A stretch of 45,443 nt of DNA from JAKACA01 sp050010115 (lineage in GTDB: Bacteria > Actinomycetota > Acidimicrobiia > Acidimicrobiales > Bog-793): assembly GCA_050010115.1 (NCBI GenBank), contig JBEKLQ010000021.1:1-45443 (forward strand), given 5' to 3'. The translations under genes and the position numbers were made by a program. How positions within the stretch are numbered: position 1 is the first letter of the stretch; the number at the start of each line of letters is the position of its first letter. The notes beneath the pieces are model-generated. The model saw nothing but the letters and a program-made list of their open reading frames with translations, was not told where the DNA came from and searched no databases. Positions 6,210 to 15,196 of the stretch are shown piece after piece.

Positions 6210-8705
6210 TCACTCCTCGTCGTTGGCGCTCACCTGAGCGACAGCGGCCACGGTCTGCCCGGGATCGAGGTTCATGACCCGCACGCCGGTGGCGTCGCGC
6301 CCTTGCGCTGCGATCTCCCGCACCGCAGTGCGGATCACGACGCCGCCGGATGCCACGATCAGGATGTCGTCGTCCAACGAAGCCATCAGCGCGGCCACCA
6401 CCCAGCCGCGGCGCTGGGTCAGCTTGATCCCTCTCACGCCCTGGCCACCCCGGGCCTGGGCGTGGAAGTGGTCGAGCTTCGTGCGCTTGCCGAACCCGGC
6501 CTCTGTAACGATCAGCAGGTCCACGCCCTCACGGGCGACGTCGCACGAGACAAGCTCGTCGCCGGCACGCAACCTCATCCCCCGCACGCCGGCGGCGCCC
6601 CGGCCCATCGGTCGCACTTCGGACTCGGAGAAACGAATCGCCATCCCGGCCTGGCTCACCAACAACAGGTCCTCGTCGCCAGTGGTCTGAATGACCCGCA
6701 CGAGCTCATCGCCGGTGTTCAGGTTGATGGCGATGAAACCCTCCCGGCGCGATTTGTCGTACTCGCGCATGGAGGTCTTCTTCACCTGACCGGACTTCGT
6801 GGCGAAGAGCAGGAACTCCTCAGGGTCAAAAGACCGGGCGTCGATGATCGCCTGGATGCTCTCGTTCGGCTCCAGCGGCAGCAGGTTCACCGCTGGGGTC
6901 CCTCGGGCGTTGCGCTCCTTGATCGGGATCTCGTGAGCCCGGAGCCGGTACACCTTGCCGAGGTTGGAGAAGAAAAGCAGGTGGGCGTGCGCCGTCGTGT
7001 GCACGATCTCGCGGACGAGGTCCTCTTCCTTGAGGCGGGAGCCCTGCACGCCGCGCCCGCCGCGCCCTTGAATCCGGAAGGCGTCGGACGACACCGCTTT
7101 CAGGTACCCTGCCCGGGTCACCGTGACGACCATCTCCTCGTCGTCGATCAGGTCCTCGATGTTCAAGTCGCCCGGGTCGTGAACGAGGCGTGAGCGCCGC
7201 TCGTCGGCGAACTTCTCGCGCACAGCGCCCAGCTCCTCGGCGATCACACCGCGCAGCCGTGCCGGGTCGGCGAGAATCGCCTCCAGCTCGGCGATCGTCT
7301 CCCGTAGGGTCGCCATCTCCTCCTCGAGCTCCGCCCGGCCAAGGCGGGTGAGGCGACCGAGCGTCATGTCGAGGATGTGGTTCGCCTGTATCTCCGAGAA
7401 GGAGAACGGCTCGGCCATCAGCGCCGTCCTGGCTGCCGGGCGGTCCTCTGAGCGGCGGATAGTCGCGATCACCAAGTCGAGCATGTCGAGCGCTTTGAGC
7501 AGGCCTTCGACGATGTGGGCACGCGCCCGGGCCCTGTCCAGGCGGTATTGCGACCGCCGGGTCACGACCTCGATCTGGTGATCGACGTACGCCTTGACCG
7601 CCTGCGCAAGGTTCAGCAGGCGGGGCACGCCGTCGACGAGCGCCAGCATGTTGACGCCAAAACTCGTCTGCAGCGGCGTGTACTTGTACAGGTTGTTGAG
7701 GACGACGTTGGCGTTGGCGTCGCGCTTCAGAGTGATCACGAGCTGGGTGGTCTCGCCGGCCGAGAGGTTCTCGATGCTGTCGATTCCGGGCACGTCCCCG
7801 GCAAGCGCCGCTTCTGCGGTGCGCTGGGCGATGGCGTCGACCGAGGTCTGGTACGGGATCTCGGTGACGATGATCTGCGGCTTTCCGCCCTTGCCCTCTT
7901 CGATCTCCGCGACCGCTCGCATCTTCACCGAGCCGCGCCCGGTCCGGTACGCATCGAGGATGCCGGCCCGGCCGAGGATCAGGCCCCCAGTCGGGAAGTC
8001 AGGGCCCTTCACGAATCTCATCAGTTCGTCGGGCGTTGCCTCCGGGTGCTCGAGTACGTGGAGCACGGCGTCGATCACCTCGCCGAGGTTGTGCGGGGGG
8101 ATGTTGGTCGCCATACCCACCGCAATGCCCTGCGAGCCGTTGACGAGCAAGTTCGGAAAGCGGGAGGGCAGCACCGTCGGCTGGGTGGTTGAGCCGTCGT
8201 AGTTCGGCATCATGTCGACGGTGTCCTCGTCGATGCCGTCGAGCAGCACCATGGCCAGAGGCGCGAGCCGGCACTCGGTGTAGCGGGCGGCCGCCGGCCC
8301 CATGTTCGGGCCCGGTGCGCCGAAGTCCCCGTGACCGGAGATCAGCGGGTAGCGAAGGCTGAAGTCCTGCACCATCCGGGCCAGGGCGTCGTAGATCGCC
8401 ATGTCGCCGTGTGGGTGGAAGGTCTTCATGACCTCACCGACGACAGCGGCGCTCTTCACGAACGGACGGTCCGGCCGGAGATTCTCCTCGCTCATCGCGT
8501 AGAGAATCCGGCGGTGCACCGGTTTCAGTCCGTCGCGCACATCCGGGAGGGCTCGCTGGACGATGACGGACATGGAGTACTCGAGAAACGAGCGTTCCAT
8601 CTCCTCTTGGATTTCGATCGGCACGACACCGAGCGCCACCCCTCCGCCGTCAGGGGAGTCGGCGGAGCCCGATCCGTTACTGCCGTTGCCGTCTCGTGCG
8701 GCCAT
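6210..8705 (-). CDS. gyrA: DNA gyrase subunit A
   Basis: An 831-residue GyrA that cuts and rejoins DNA in the A2B2 gyrase. The N-terminal winged-helix/tower region has QRALPDVRDGLKPVHRRIL (residues 50-68) and the active-site Tyr142 in AARYTE. The C-terminal beta-pinwheel repeats run from about residue 520, with the GyrA box QGRGGRGVQG. In the quinolone-determining region the motif reads HPHGDMAIYD: Met102 occupies the position of E. coli Ser83, while the aspartate matching Asp87 is kept. The gene follows gyrB by 81 bp on the same strand, consistent with one transcript. The N-terminus has an extra Gly/Ser-rich stretch of about 25 residues. Confidence 0.98.
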   Translation of the reverse strand: MAARDGNGSNGSGSADSPDGGGVALGVVPIEIQEEMERSFLEYSMSVIVQRALPDVRDGLKPVHRRILYAMSEENLRPDRPFVKSAAVVGEVMKTFHPHGDMAIYDALARMVQDFSLRYPLISGHGDFGAPGPNMGPAAARYTECRLAPLAMVLLDGIDEDTVDMMPNYDGSTTQPTVLPSRFPNLLVNGSQGIAVGMATNIPPHNLGEVIDAVLHVLEHPEATPDELMRFVKGPDFPTGGLILGRAGILDAYRTGRGSVKMRAVAEIEEGKGGKPQIIVTEIPYQTSVDAIAQRTAEAALAGDVPGIDSIENLSAGETTQLVITLKRDANANVVLNNLYKYTPLQTSFGVNMLALVDGVPRLLNLAQAVKAYVDHQIEVVTRRSQYRLDRARARAHIVEGLLKALDMLDLVIATIRRSEDRPAARTALMAEPFSFSEIQANHILDMTLGRLTRLGRAELEEEMATLRETIAELEAILADPARLRGVIAEELGAVREKFADERRSRLVHDPGDLNIEDLIDDEEMVVTVTRAGYLKAVSSDAFRIQGRGGRGVQGSRLKEEDLVREIVHTTAHAHLLFFSNLGKVYRLRAHEIPIKERNARGTPAVNLLPLEPNESIQAIIDARSFDPEEFLLFATKSGQVKKTSMREYDKSRREGFIAINLNTGDELVRVIQTTGDEDLLLVSQAGMAIRFSESEVRPMGRGAAGVRGMRLRAGDELVSCDVAREGVDLLIVTEAGFGKRTKLDHFHAQARGGQGVRGIKLTQRRGWVVAALMASLDDDILIVASGGVVIRTAVREIAAQGRDATGVRVMNLDPGQTVAAVAQVSANDEE

Positions 8706-8786
8706 TAGTCGGTCTGCCTCCGGAATTCATAGTTACTCCGTCGCCTCTCACGATCAGACAAGAGGGCATGGTTCACGAGCTCCCGA

Positions 8787-10703
8787 TCAGATGTCGAGGA
8801 AGCGGATGTCCTTTGCGTTCGTCTGGATGAAGTGGCGCCGCTGCTCCACGTCGTCACCCATCAACACGGAGCAGACCTCGTCGGCGATGCTCGCCTGCTC
8901 CATCGTCACCTGCAGAAGCGACCGCTTCGATGCCTCGATGGTCGTCTCCTTCAGCTCCTGCCAGTTCATCTCGCCGAGGCCCTTCAGGCGCTGGAAGTCC
9001 TTGGAGTAGTTGGGGTGCTCCTCCAGGAACCTGGCCCTGGCAGCGTCGTCCTTCAGGTACACCTTCGCGGTCCCGACCTCGGCGGAGTACAGCGGGGGCT
9101 GGGCGGCGTAGACGTGGCCGGCCTCCACGAGAGGCTTCATCTGCCGGAGGAAGAACGTCAGCAGCAGCGTGCGGATGTGCGAGCCATCGACGTCGGCGTC
9201 GGCGAGGATGATGATCTTGCCGTAGCGGATCTTCGTGAGGTCGAAGTCGTCGGCCAAACCGGCGCCGATCGCCATGATGAGCGCCTGAATCTCGGCATTC
9301 TTCAGCATCTTGTCGATGCGGGCCCGCTCGACGTTCAGGATCTTGCCGCGGATCGGGAGGATCGCCTGGGTTCGCGGGTCGCGGGCCTTCACGGCCGAGC
9401 CGGCGGCCGAGTTGCCCTCCACGATGAAGATCTCGGACTCGCGGGCGTCACGCGACGAGCAGTCGTAGAGCTTGCCGGGTAGCCCGGCACCGTCGAGGGC
9501 GCTCTTGCGCCGCGTGAGGTCCCGCGCCTGGTTGGCGGCCATCCGTGCCCGCTGGGCCAGCAGAGCCTTCTGGACGATCTGGCGGCCTTCCTTCGGGTTC
9601 TCGTCGAACCACTCGCTCAGCTTGGCGTTCGTGGCCCGCTCAACGAGCGACCGCATCGAGGTGTTACCCAGCTTGCCCTTGGTCTGACCCTCGAACTGCG
9701 GGTTGGTCAGCCGCACGGACACGATGGCGGTGAGACCTTCTCGGATGTCACGGCCGTCGAGCGTCTCAGCCCCTTCCTTCACGAAGTTCCACGCTTTGCC
9801 GTACTTGTTCACGACGTTCGTGAGGGCTTTCCGAAACCCCTCCTCGTGCATACCGCCTTCCACAGTGGCAATCCCATTGGCGAAGGAGTACACGCTCTCG
9901 TAGAAGCCGGTGTTCCACTGCAGCGCCACCTCCGCCTCCTGATCGTCCTCTGACTGCACGTACCAGGCAACCTTGCGAAAGAGCGCCTCCTTGGCGGTGT
10001 TCAGGTGCTTCACGTAGTCGACGATGCCGCCGGTGTACTTGAACGTCTCCTCGAGCTGGCGGCCCGGGCGCTCGTCCTTGAAGCGAATCTCGAGCGCCTT
10101 GTTGAGGAACGCCATGATCTGCAGGCGCTCGAGCACGGTCTGAGCTCGGAACTCCACCTCATCGAAGACGGTGGCGTCCGGCCAGAACGTCACCGTCGTG
10201 CCGGTGCGCCCTCGCGGGGCCTCACCAACGATCTCGAGGGCCGTGACCGGGCTGCCTCCGTCGCGAAACTCCATCCGGTGGTGCTTGCCGTTGCGGTCGA
10301 TCTCGAGCACGAGGAGGCTCGACAGCGCGTTGACCACCGAGACACCGACGCCGTGAAGGCCGCCGGAGACCTTGTAGCCACCGCCTCCGAACTTCCCACC
10401 AGCGTGGAGCACCGTCAACACGACCTCGGCGGCGCTCTTGTCCTGGTTCGGGAGGCGATCGACCGGAATGCCCCGGCCGTTGTCCGCCACCCGGCATCCG
10501 CCGTCGGCGAGCAGGGTCACGTCGATGCGGGTGCAGTACCCCGCCATCGCCTCGTCGACCGAGTTGTCGACGACCTCCCAGACCAAGTGATGCAGGCCGC
10601 TCGGGCCCGTCGAGCCGATGTACATCCCCGGTCTGAGCCGGACGGGCTCCAGGCCTTCGAGGACGGTGATATCGCTGGCGTCGTACGACGCGCTTACCGA
10701 CAT
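8787..10703 (-). CDS. gyrB: DNA gyrase subunit B
   Basis: A 638-residue ATPase subunit of gyrase. The GHKL ATPase domain has EVVDNSVDEA, the DNGRGIPV loop and GLHGVGVSVVNALS. The transducer follows, then the TOPRIM domain with FIVEGNSAAGSA and DADVDGSHIRTLL, ending KDIRFLDI. I chose the ATG at 10703 (MSVSASYDASDITVLEGLE) because it matches the usual GyrB start; a GTG at 10730 is possible, and the frame stays open upstream without similarity. In TOPRIM, the residue equivalent to E. coli Asp426 is Asn431 (codon 9411-9413), followed by SAAGS instead of SAGGS. The Lys447 equivalent is Arg (PIRGK). The metal-binding Glu and Asp residues remain. Confidence 0.97.
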   Translation of the reverse strand: MSVSASYDASDITVLEGLEPVRLRPGMYIGSTGPSGLHHLVWEVVDNSVDEAMAGYCTRIDVTLLADGGCRVADNGRGIPVDRLPNQDKSAAEVVLTVLHAGGKFGGGGYKVSGGLHGVGVSVVNALSSLLVLEIDRNGKHHRMEFRDGGSPVTALEIVGEAPRGRTGTTVTFWPDATVFDEVEFRAQTVLERLQIMAFLNKALEIRFKDERPGRQLEETFKYTGGIVDYVKHLNTAKEALFRKVAWYVQSEDDQEAEVALQWNTGFYESVYSFANGIATVEGGMHEEGFRKALTNVVNKYGKAWNFVKEGAETLDGRDIREGLTAIVSVRLTNPQFEGQTKGKLGNTSMRSLVERATNAKLSEWFDENPKEGRQIVQKALLAQRARMAANQARDLTRRKSALDGAGLPGKLYDCSSRDARESEIFIVEGNSAAGSAVKARDPRTQAILPIRGKILNVERARIDKMLKNAEIQALIMAIGAGLADDFDLTKIRYGKIIILADADVDGSHIRTLLLTFFLRQMKPLVEAGHVYAAQPPLYSAEVGTAKVYLKDDAARARFLEEHPNYSKDFQRLKGLGEMNWQELKETTIEASKRSLLQVTMEQASIADEVCSVLMGDDVEQRRHFIQTNAKDIRFLDI

Positions 10704-10817
10704 CCGGTCTCTGTTCTCGGTCTCCAACACCACGGGCGCGGCCTTCCAACGGGGGTGCACGGCAAGGGCCAACTGCTGCCCGCGGCAAGCGAGAGGGCAA
10801 GATCGGCGATAGCTCTT

Positions 10818-10823
10818 ATTGTA
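10818..10823 (-). promoter_or_regulatory. Possible -10 box of the gyrB promoter
   Basis: The minus strand reads TACAAT about 115 bp before the gyrB start. No clear -35 hexamer stands at the right distance, so the call is weak. Confidence 0.35.
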
Positions 10824-10881
10824 CCGGGTGGGAGCGATGGAACCGGGCAGGACGGGGAGGGTTTTCTTTAGGTTTTCCCCC

Positions 10882-11226
10882 TCAATTCCGCTGGTGTTCA
10901 CCGGCTCCACGGGGGCGTGCCACTCTCACGTGCAGGCTCGCCGGAGCCCGGTCACCGAGCCGTGCTGCGAGACCCTCCAGAATGCTCCCGGACAGGAACT
11001 GAATCTGAGTCGCCCAGGCCGGCTCGTCGACCTCGACCGTGAGCGTGACGGCATGCACCGCCGCCGGCCGGACGTGCGCGGCGACGTGCTCGCCGACGAC
11101 GTCCGCCCACGCCGTGATTACCTCGGAGAGGGTCAGACTGGCGTCGAGGCCTCGGGCACGCAACAGCCGGCGGGTCGCCTCGCCGATCGGCATGCCCAGG
11201 CCGCCACCGGGATCGTCGCCGATCAT
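10882..11226 (-). CDS. dciA: DUF721 / DciA-type helicase loader
   Basis: A 114-residue protein with the DUF721 core: IGEATRRLLRARGL, then ITAWADVVGEHVAAHVRPA and the strand TLTVEVDEPAWATQIQFL. In bacteria without DnaC, DciA binds the DnaB helicase and helps load it at the origin. The start ATG at 11226 overlaps the recF stop by four bases (ATGA), the arrangement seen for this gene between recF and gyrB in actinobacteria. The longer upstream frame lies in recF and is not expected to be used. The 3' end lies about 180 bp from gyrB. It presumably partners with the intein-containing DnaB encoded at 42251-44230. Confidence 0.88.
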   Translation of the reverse strand: MIGDDPGGGLGMPIGEATRRLLRARGLDASLTLSEVITAWADVVGEHVAAHVRPAAVHAVTLTVEVDEPAWATQIQFLSGSILEGLAARLGDRAPASLHVRVARPRGAGEHQRN

Positions 11227-12332
11227 CGCAGGACCCCGTCGACGAGGTGCACGACCAGATCCGGGCTGGCGTCGGGCGGGAGGGCGCCAGCTGTGGTGAG
11301 TAGTGCTTGCCCGGTAGGGAGCTCGTTCACGAGCGCTCGTGCCGTCGCCTCGTCGAGCTCGGAGAAGGCATCGTCGAGCAGGAGCACCGGCGTGACCCCC
11401 GTCACGTCGGTCACGTGCCGGTGCGTGGCCAAGCGGAGCGCAAGCGCCACGCAACGTTGGCGACCCTGCGACAACCGCGTGCGGGCATCGAGACCACCGG
11501 CGCTGATCTCCAGATCATCCCGCTGTGGACCAACGGTGGTGACCTGCCGGCGCAGGTCATCGTCGCGCGCCTTGGCGATCGCGTCGACAAGCACGCCTTC
11601 GTAAGACCGGGCATACCGGAGCTCGAGACGGCCGGCGCTCGGCGCTAGAGCTGTGAAGGCCTCTCGGGCGAGAGGTTCGAGCTGGGAAGCAAGCTCGGTC
11701 CGCGCACGAGCCACTCGTTCACCCGTGTCGGCTAGCCGTTCGTCCCAAATGGCCAATGTTCCTGCGGCCTCCCCGGTCAGACGGCCGGCCAGTTGGCGCA
11801 GCAGCGCGTTGCGCTGGCGGAGAATCCGGTCGAGGTTCGCCCGTTCTGCCGCCAGTCGAGGTCGTGTCGCCTCGATGACATCATCGAGGATATCGCGGCG
11901 GAGCGACGGCGACCCTTTCGCAAGCTCGAGATCGTCCGGAGTGAACAACGTCGTCCGGAGCACCTCCAATAGATCCCGGGCGCCGTCGACCCGCTGGCGG
12001 TTCCGTTCGGCCCGGTCGCGGCGCCCAAGGTGGATAGCGACGTCGATCTCGACGTGGCGCGCGCCGGCGTGCAATTCGCAGCGGACTAGGGCCCGTTCGT
12101 GGCCGTTGCGGATGACCGCCTCTTTCGGGACGCCTCGAAACGATCGCATCACGGAGCAGTAGACCAGCGCCTCTAACAAGCTGGTCTTGCCGGCACCGTT
12201 ATCGCCGCGGATCACCGTGAGTCCGGTCGTCGACGGGAGCAGGCGAGCGGACTCGAGGTTACGGAAGTTAGCGACCTCGAGTCGGATGATGACCGTCCGG
12301 TCGCGATCGGTCGGCGGGTCAGTCGCGGTCAG
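11223..12332 (-). CDS. recF: RecF DNA repair ATPase, apparent CTG start
   Basis: RecF loads RecA at gaps with RecO and RecR. Walker A is GDNGAGKTS, the signature is RLSQGRQR, and Walker B is VLLLDDAFSELD. ATG/GTG/TTG starts would begin at the GTG just before IRGDNGAGKT, which removes the N-terminal strands IIRLEVANFRNLESARLL present in all RecFs. The frame is open upstream to CTG at 12332, which overlaps the dnaN stop (CTGA). It is preceded by GGTGAAGG four bases away. With this start the protein is 369 residues, the normal size. I saw no ATG, GTG or TTG in frame between the dnaN stop and the conserved N-terminus. Confidence 0.93.
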   Translation of the reverse strand: MTATDPPTDRDRTVIIRLEVANFRNLESARLLPSTTGLTVIRGDNGAGKTSLLEALVYCSVMRSFRGVPKEAVIRNGHERALVRCELHAGARHVEIDVAIHLGRRDRAERNRQRVDGARDLLEVLRTTLFTPDDLELAKGSPSLRRDILDDVIEATRPRLAAERANLDRILRQRNALLRQLAGRLTGEAAGTLAIWDERLADTGERVARARTELASQLEPLAREAFTALAPSAGRLELRYARSYEGVLVDAIAKARDDDLRRQVTTVGPQRDDLEISAGGLDARTRLSQGRQRCVALALRLATHRHVTDVTGVTPVLLLDDAFSELDEATARALVNELPTGQALLTTAGALPPDASPDLVVHLVDGVLR

Positions 12333-13453
12333 GACACCTTCACCGGCATGAGCAGGTAGCGGAACTCGTCTTCGCCGTCGCCGCAGACCAGGGCTGGCTT
12401 GCCGGGATCGGTGACTTTGAGCAGCAAGGTGTCGGATCTCACCGCCTCAACGCCTTCGAGGAGGTAGGTGGGGTTAAATGCCACCATCAGGTCCGCTCCG
12501 GCGAATTCGCCTTTGATCGCCTCGACGGCGCGGCCGCTCTCGGGGGTCAAGACGGCCAGCTCAACCCCACCTTCCCGGAACGACAACCGCACCGGGGTGG
12601 TGATGTCCTTGCTGTCTCGTACGAGAAGCCGCACGCGACGCAACGCCGAGGCGAACTCCTCGCGGCGCACACTGAGCTCGTACTCGTACGATGTCGGTAC
12701 AAGCCGCTGCACGTCAGGGAACGCCCCCCGGAGCAAGCGAGTGGTGATCCGAACCGAGGCGAGGTCGAACACCGCGTCCAGGTCGCTGTGACGAAAGACG
12801 AGCTCGGTGTCGTCGTCGGGTTTGACACCGCTGACCAGACGTTGGACCTCGCCGAGTGCTTTGGCGGGGACGAGCACCTTCGAGTCTGGCTCGAGGACGC
12901 TGAGGCCCTCAAAGTCACGGAATGCCAAGCGGTAGGAGTCCGTGGCCGTCAACCGGAGGCCATGCTCGGTCGCTTCCATGAGGACGCCGGTGAGCTGGGG
13001 TGCCCGGGAGTCGTCCGTCAACGCGGCACGAACCACCTGGCGAAGGCCCTCGCCGAAATCGGCCGCCGGCAGCTTGATGCCCGGCAGCTCAGGGACACCG
13101 AGGCGTGTGATCTCGGCCCCGAGCGCCACCCGGACGGTGAACTCGGCATGCCCCGACGAGAAGCGCACCTCCTCGTCGCCGCCGGCCACGTTGACCACAC
13201 CGTCGTCAAAAGACCGCACGATGTCGGAGACAAGACGGCTCGGTACGAGCACACTCCCGTCGGAATCACCCGCGACCTGGCAACGCGCCTCGATGACGAG
13301 GTCCGGATCCGAACCGATGACTTCCAGTTGGTCACCGCGGAGTGAAAGCTGCAACCCCGTAATCCCGGACGACAAGCCTGATCTGGCCGTAGCTGCTCTG
13401 CTCGCTGTGACGACAGCCTCAAGGAGGGTGTCACGGTCAGCTCGAAACCTCAC
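12329..13453 (-). CDS. dnaN: DNA polymerase III beta sliding clamp
   Basis: A 374-residue beta clamp of three repeated domains, ending with the usual RYLLMPVKVS. It encircles DNA and tethers polymerase III and other partners. It starts with GTG at 13453 behind a good ribosome binding site (GAAGGAG, about ten bases upstream on the minus strand). It lies between the putative origin and recF, overlapping recF by four bases, in the standard dnaA-dnaN-recF order. Confidence 0.97.
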   Translation of the reverse strand: MRFRADRDTLLEAVVTASRAATARSGLSSGITGLQLSLRGDQLEVIGSDPDLVIEARCQVAGDSDGSVLVPSRLVSDIVRSFDDGVVNVAGGDEEVRFSSGHAEFTVRVALGAEITRLGVPELPGIKLPAADFGEGLRQVVRAALTDDSRAPQLTGVLMEATEHGLRLTATDSYRLAFRDFEGLSVLEPDSKVLVPAKALGEVQRLVSGVKPDDDTELVFRHSDLDAVFDLASVRITTRLLRGAFPDVQRLVPTSYEYELSVRREEFASALRRVRLLVRDSKDITTPVRLSFREGGVELAVLTPESGRAVEAIKGEFAGADLMVAFNPTYLLEGVEAVRSDTLLLKVTDPGKPALVCGDGEDEFRYLLMPVKVS

Positions 13454-13692
13454 CGTTGGTAGCTCCTTCTTAGTTGTTCAAAAATTCGAGACAGTAGTAA
13501 GGGCTGTGGACTGTGGAGAAGCCCAGATCCTCCCTGATCACACCATCTTCGCGCTGGGGCGGGTTATCCACGTCGACCCACAGGCTTCGGTGGCCAGCAA
13601 CATCGCCTGGGGATGAACACCCCCAGCGTCCCCCGATCGCCCCGATCGCCCCACATGGTGGCCAGCAAGGTGTCCTGTGGATCTCCACAGTT
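13454..13692. other. Putative chromosomal replication origin (oriC)
   Basis: This 239-bp dnaN-dnaA spacer holds several DnaA-box-like sequences against TTATCCACA. These include TTATCCACG (13564-13572) and the reverse TGTGGAGAA (13512-13520). A palindromic pair CTGTGGA/TCCACAG lies at 13675-13690, overlapping nearby weaker matches. An AT-richer patch at about 13466-13500 (TTAGTTGTTCAAAAATT) could be the unwinding element. The replication genes face left from here and the ribosomal cluster faces right from dnaA's other side. The position is typical of actinobacterial oriC. Box counts are by eye. Confidence 0.75.
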
Positions 13693-15138
13693 TCATCCAC
13701 TGTTGTTCTTCAAGCGCACGATGAGCTCGGTGACGGTGTCGTACACGTTGCGGCGCTCTTTCATGAGCCCGGAGATCTTGTCGTAGGCGTGGATGACGGT
13801 GGTGTGGTCACGGCCTCCGAATTCCCGGCCAATCGCCGGGTAGCTGTAGTCCGTCAGGTCTCTGAACAGGTACATCGCGATCTGACGAGCCATGACGAGC
13901 GGCCGTCGCCGGCTCGGGCCGCAGAGGTCTTCGAGGGTGAAGCCGAAATGCTTGGCACTGGTTTCGAGGATCTGACCGGCGGTGATCTGACGCGGCTGGC
14001 TCGCTGCCACCATGTCGGCCAGCACCGTCTCTGCTGTCTCACGGGTGAGGGGCTGCCGGTTCAAGCTGGCAAAGGCGGTGACCCGGATGAGGGCGCCTTC
14101 CAGCTCACGGATGTTGTCGCGAACGTTGGAAGCGATGAAATCGAGGACCTCATCGCTGACCACCGCTCCTTCATGCTCCGCTTTGGTGCGCAAGATGGCG
14201 ATCCGGGTCTCCAGCTCGGGGGGCTGGATGTCGGTTGTGAGGCCGGAGAGCAGCCGGCTCCGCAAGCGGTCCTCGAGTGTGGCGATGGCTTTGGGAGGCC
14301 GGTCGGAGGTGAGGACGATCTGCTTGGAAGCGCCGTACAGGGAGTTGAAGGTGTGGAACAGCTCTTCCTGGAGTGATTCCTTACGGTCCATGAACTGCAC
14401 GTCATCGATGAGGAGCACGTCGCACTCCCGGTAGCGGCGACGAAACGCGCCCATATCGTCCTTGGCTCGCAGCGTCTCGACGAATTCGTTCATGAAGGTC
14501 TCAGTCGACACGTAACGCACGCGCAACCGGGGGAAGTTCTCGTGGACGTAGTTGCCGATGGCCTGCAACAGGTGCGTTTTGCCGAGCCCGGCGCTCCCGT
14601 AGACGAACAGCGGGTTGTACGACCGGGCGGGAGCTTCGGCCACCGACAACGCGGCGGCGTGCGCGAAGCGGTTGGACGGTCCGATAACGAACGCGTCGAA
14701 CGTGTAGCGGGGGTTGAACGGGGCATCGGCACTGGCTGTTCCGCGGGCGGCATTCGTAATCGTCCCACCAGTAGGCCGGGACGACTGGCCTTGACGGTCG
14801 GACGAGCTGAAGTCATCCGGCGCCAAGCCGCCGCCGTGGCCTGGCCCTGATGCGGCCGTTGTCGGCGCGTCATATCCGGGTGGCGCCTCGGCGACCTCGA
14901 CATCGAAGCGGACCGGATAGTCCTTCCCAGAGGCGTCGTGGAGCGCGTCGTGCAAGAGCGCCGAAAAGCGCCCTTCGAGCCGCTCTCGCACGACCGCGTT
15001 GGGCACGGAGAGCACCAGGGCGCCATTGGCGACGGCGACCGGCCGGATCCCGGAGAACCACGCTTTCCAGGTGGCCTCCGACACCTGCGATCGCAGGGCC
15101 ACGGAGCAGTCATTCCACAGTTGTTGGGCTTCAGTCAC
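13693..15138 (-). CDS. dnaA: Chromosomal replication initiator DnaA
   Basis: A 481-residue DnaA. Domain I is residues 1-85 (VTEAQQLWNDCSVALRSQVS), followed by a Gly/Ser-rich domain II linker. The AAA+ domain III carries Walker A GSAGLGKTHLL and Walker B VLLIDDVQFMD. Domain IV has the DNA-binding signature GGRDHTTVIHAYDKI. I chose the GTG at 15138, because domain I begins there; a longer frame to 15213 would add 25 unrelated residues. DnaA boxes upstream (15165-15196) suggest autoregulation. The linker, about 75 residues, is of ordinary length. Confidence 0.97.
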   Translation of the reverse strand: MTEAQQLWNDCSVALRSQVSEATWKAWFSGIRPVAVANGALVLSVPNAVVRERLEGRFSALLHDALHDASGKDYPVRFDVEVAEAPPGYDAPTTAASGPGHGGGLAPDDFSSSDRQGQSSRPTGGTITNAARGTASADAPFNPRYTFDAFVIGPSNRFAHAAALSVAEAPARSYNPLFVYGSAGLGKTHLLQAIGNYVHENFPRLRVRYVSTETFMNEFVETLRAKDDMGAFRRRYRECDVLLIDDVQFMDRKESLQEELFHTFNSLYGASKQIVLTSDRPPKAIATLEDRLRSRLLSGLTTDIQPPELETRIAILRTKAEHEGAVVSDEVLDFIASNVRDNIRELEGALIRVTAFASLNRQPLTRETAETVLADMVAASQPRQITAGQILETSAKHFGFTLEDLCGPSRRRPLVMARQIAMYLFRDLTDYSYPAIGREFGGRDHTTVIHAYDKISGLMKERRNVYDTVTELIVRLKNNSG

Positions 15139-15164
15139 CAGCTCGGGGCACTCCGGTCGAGATG

Positions 15165-15196
15165 TTCTCCACACCGGAATCCACAGGTGTGGACGG
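15165..15196. promoter_or_regulatory. DnaA-box cluster upstream of dnaA
   Basis: TTCTCCACA (15165-15173, eight of nine matches), GAATCCACA (15177-15185) and the reverse TGTGGACGG (15188-15196) lie within 60 bp of the dnaA start, as expected for DnaA autoregulation. Confidence 0.55.
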
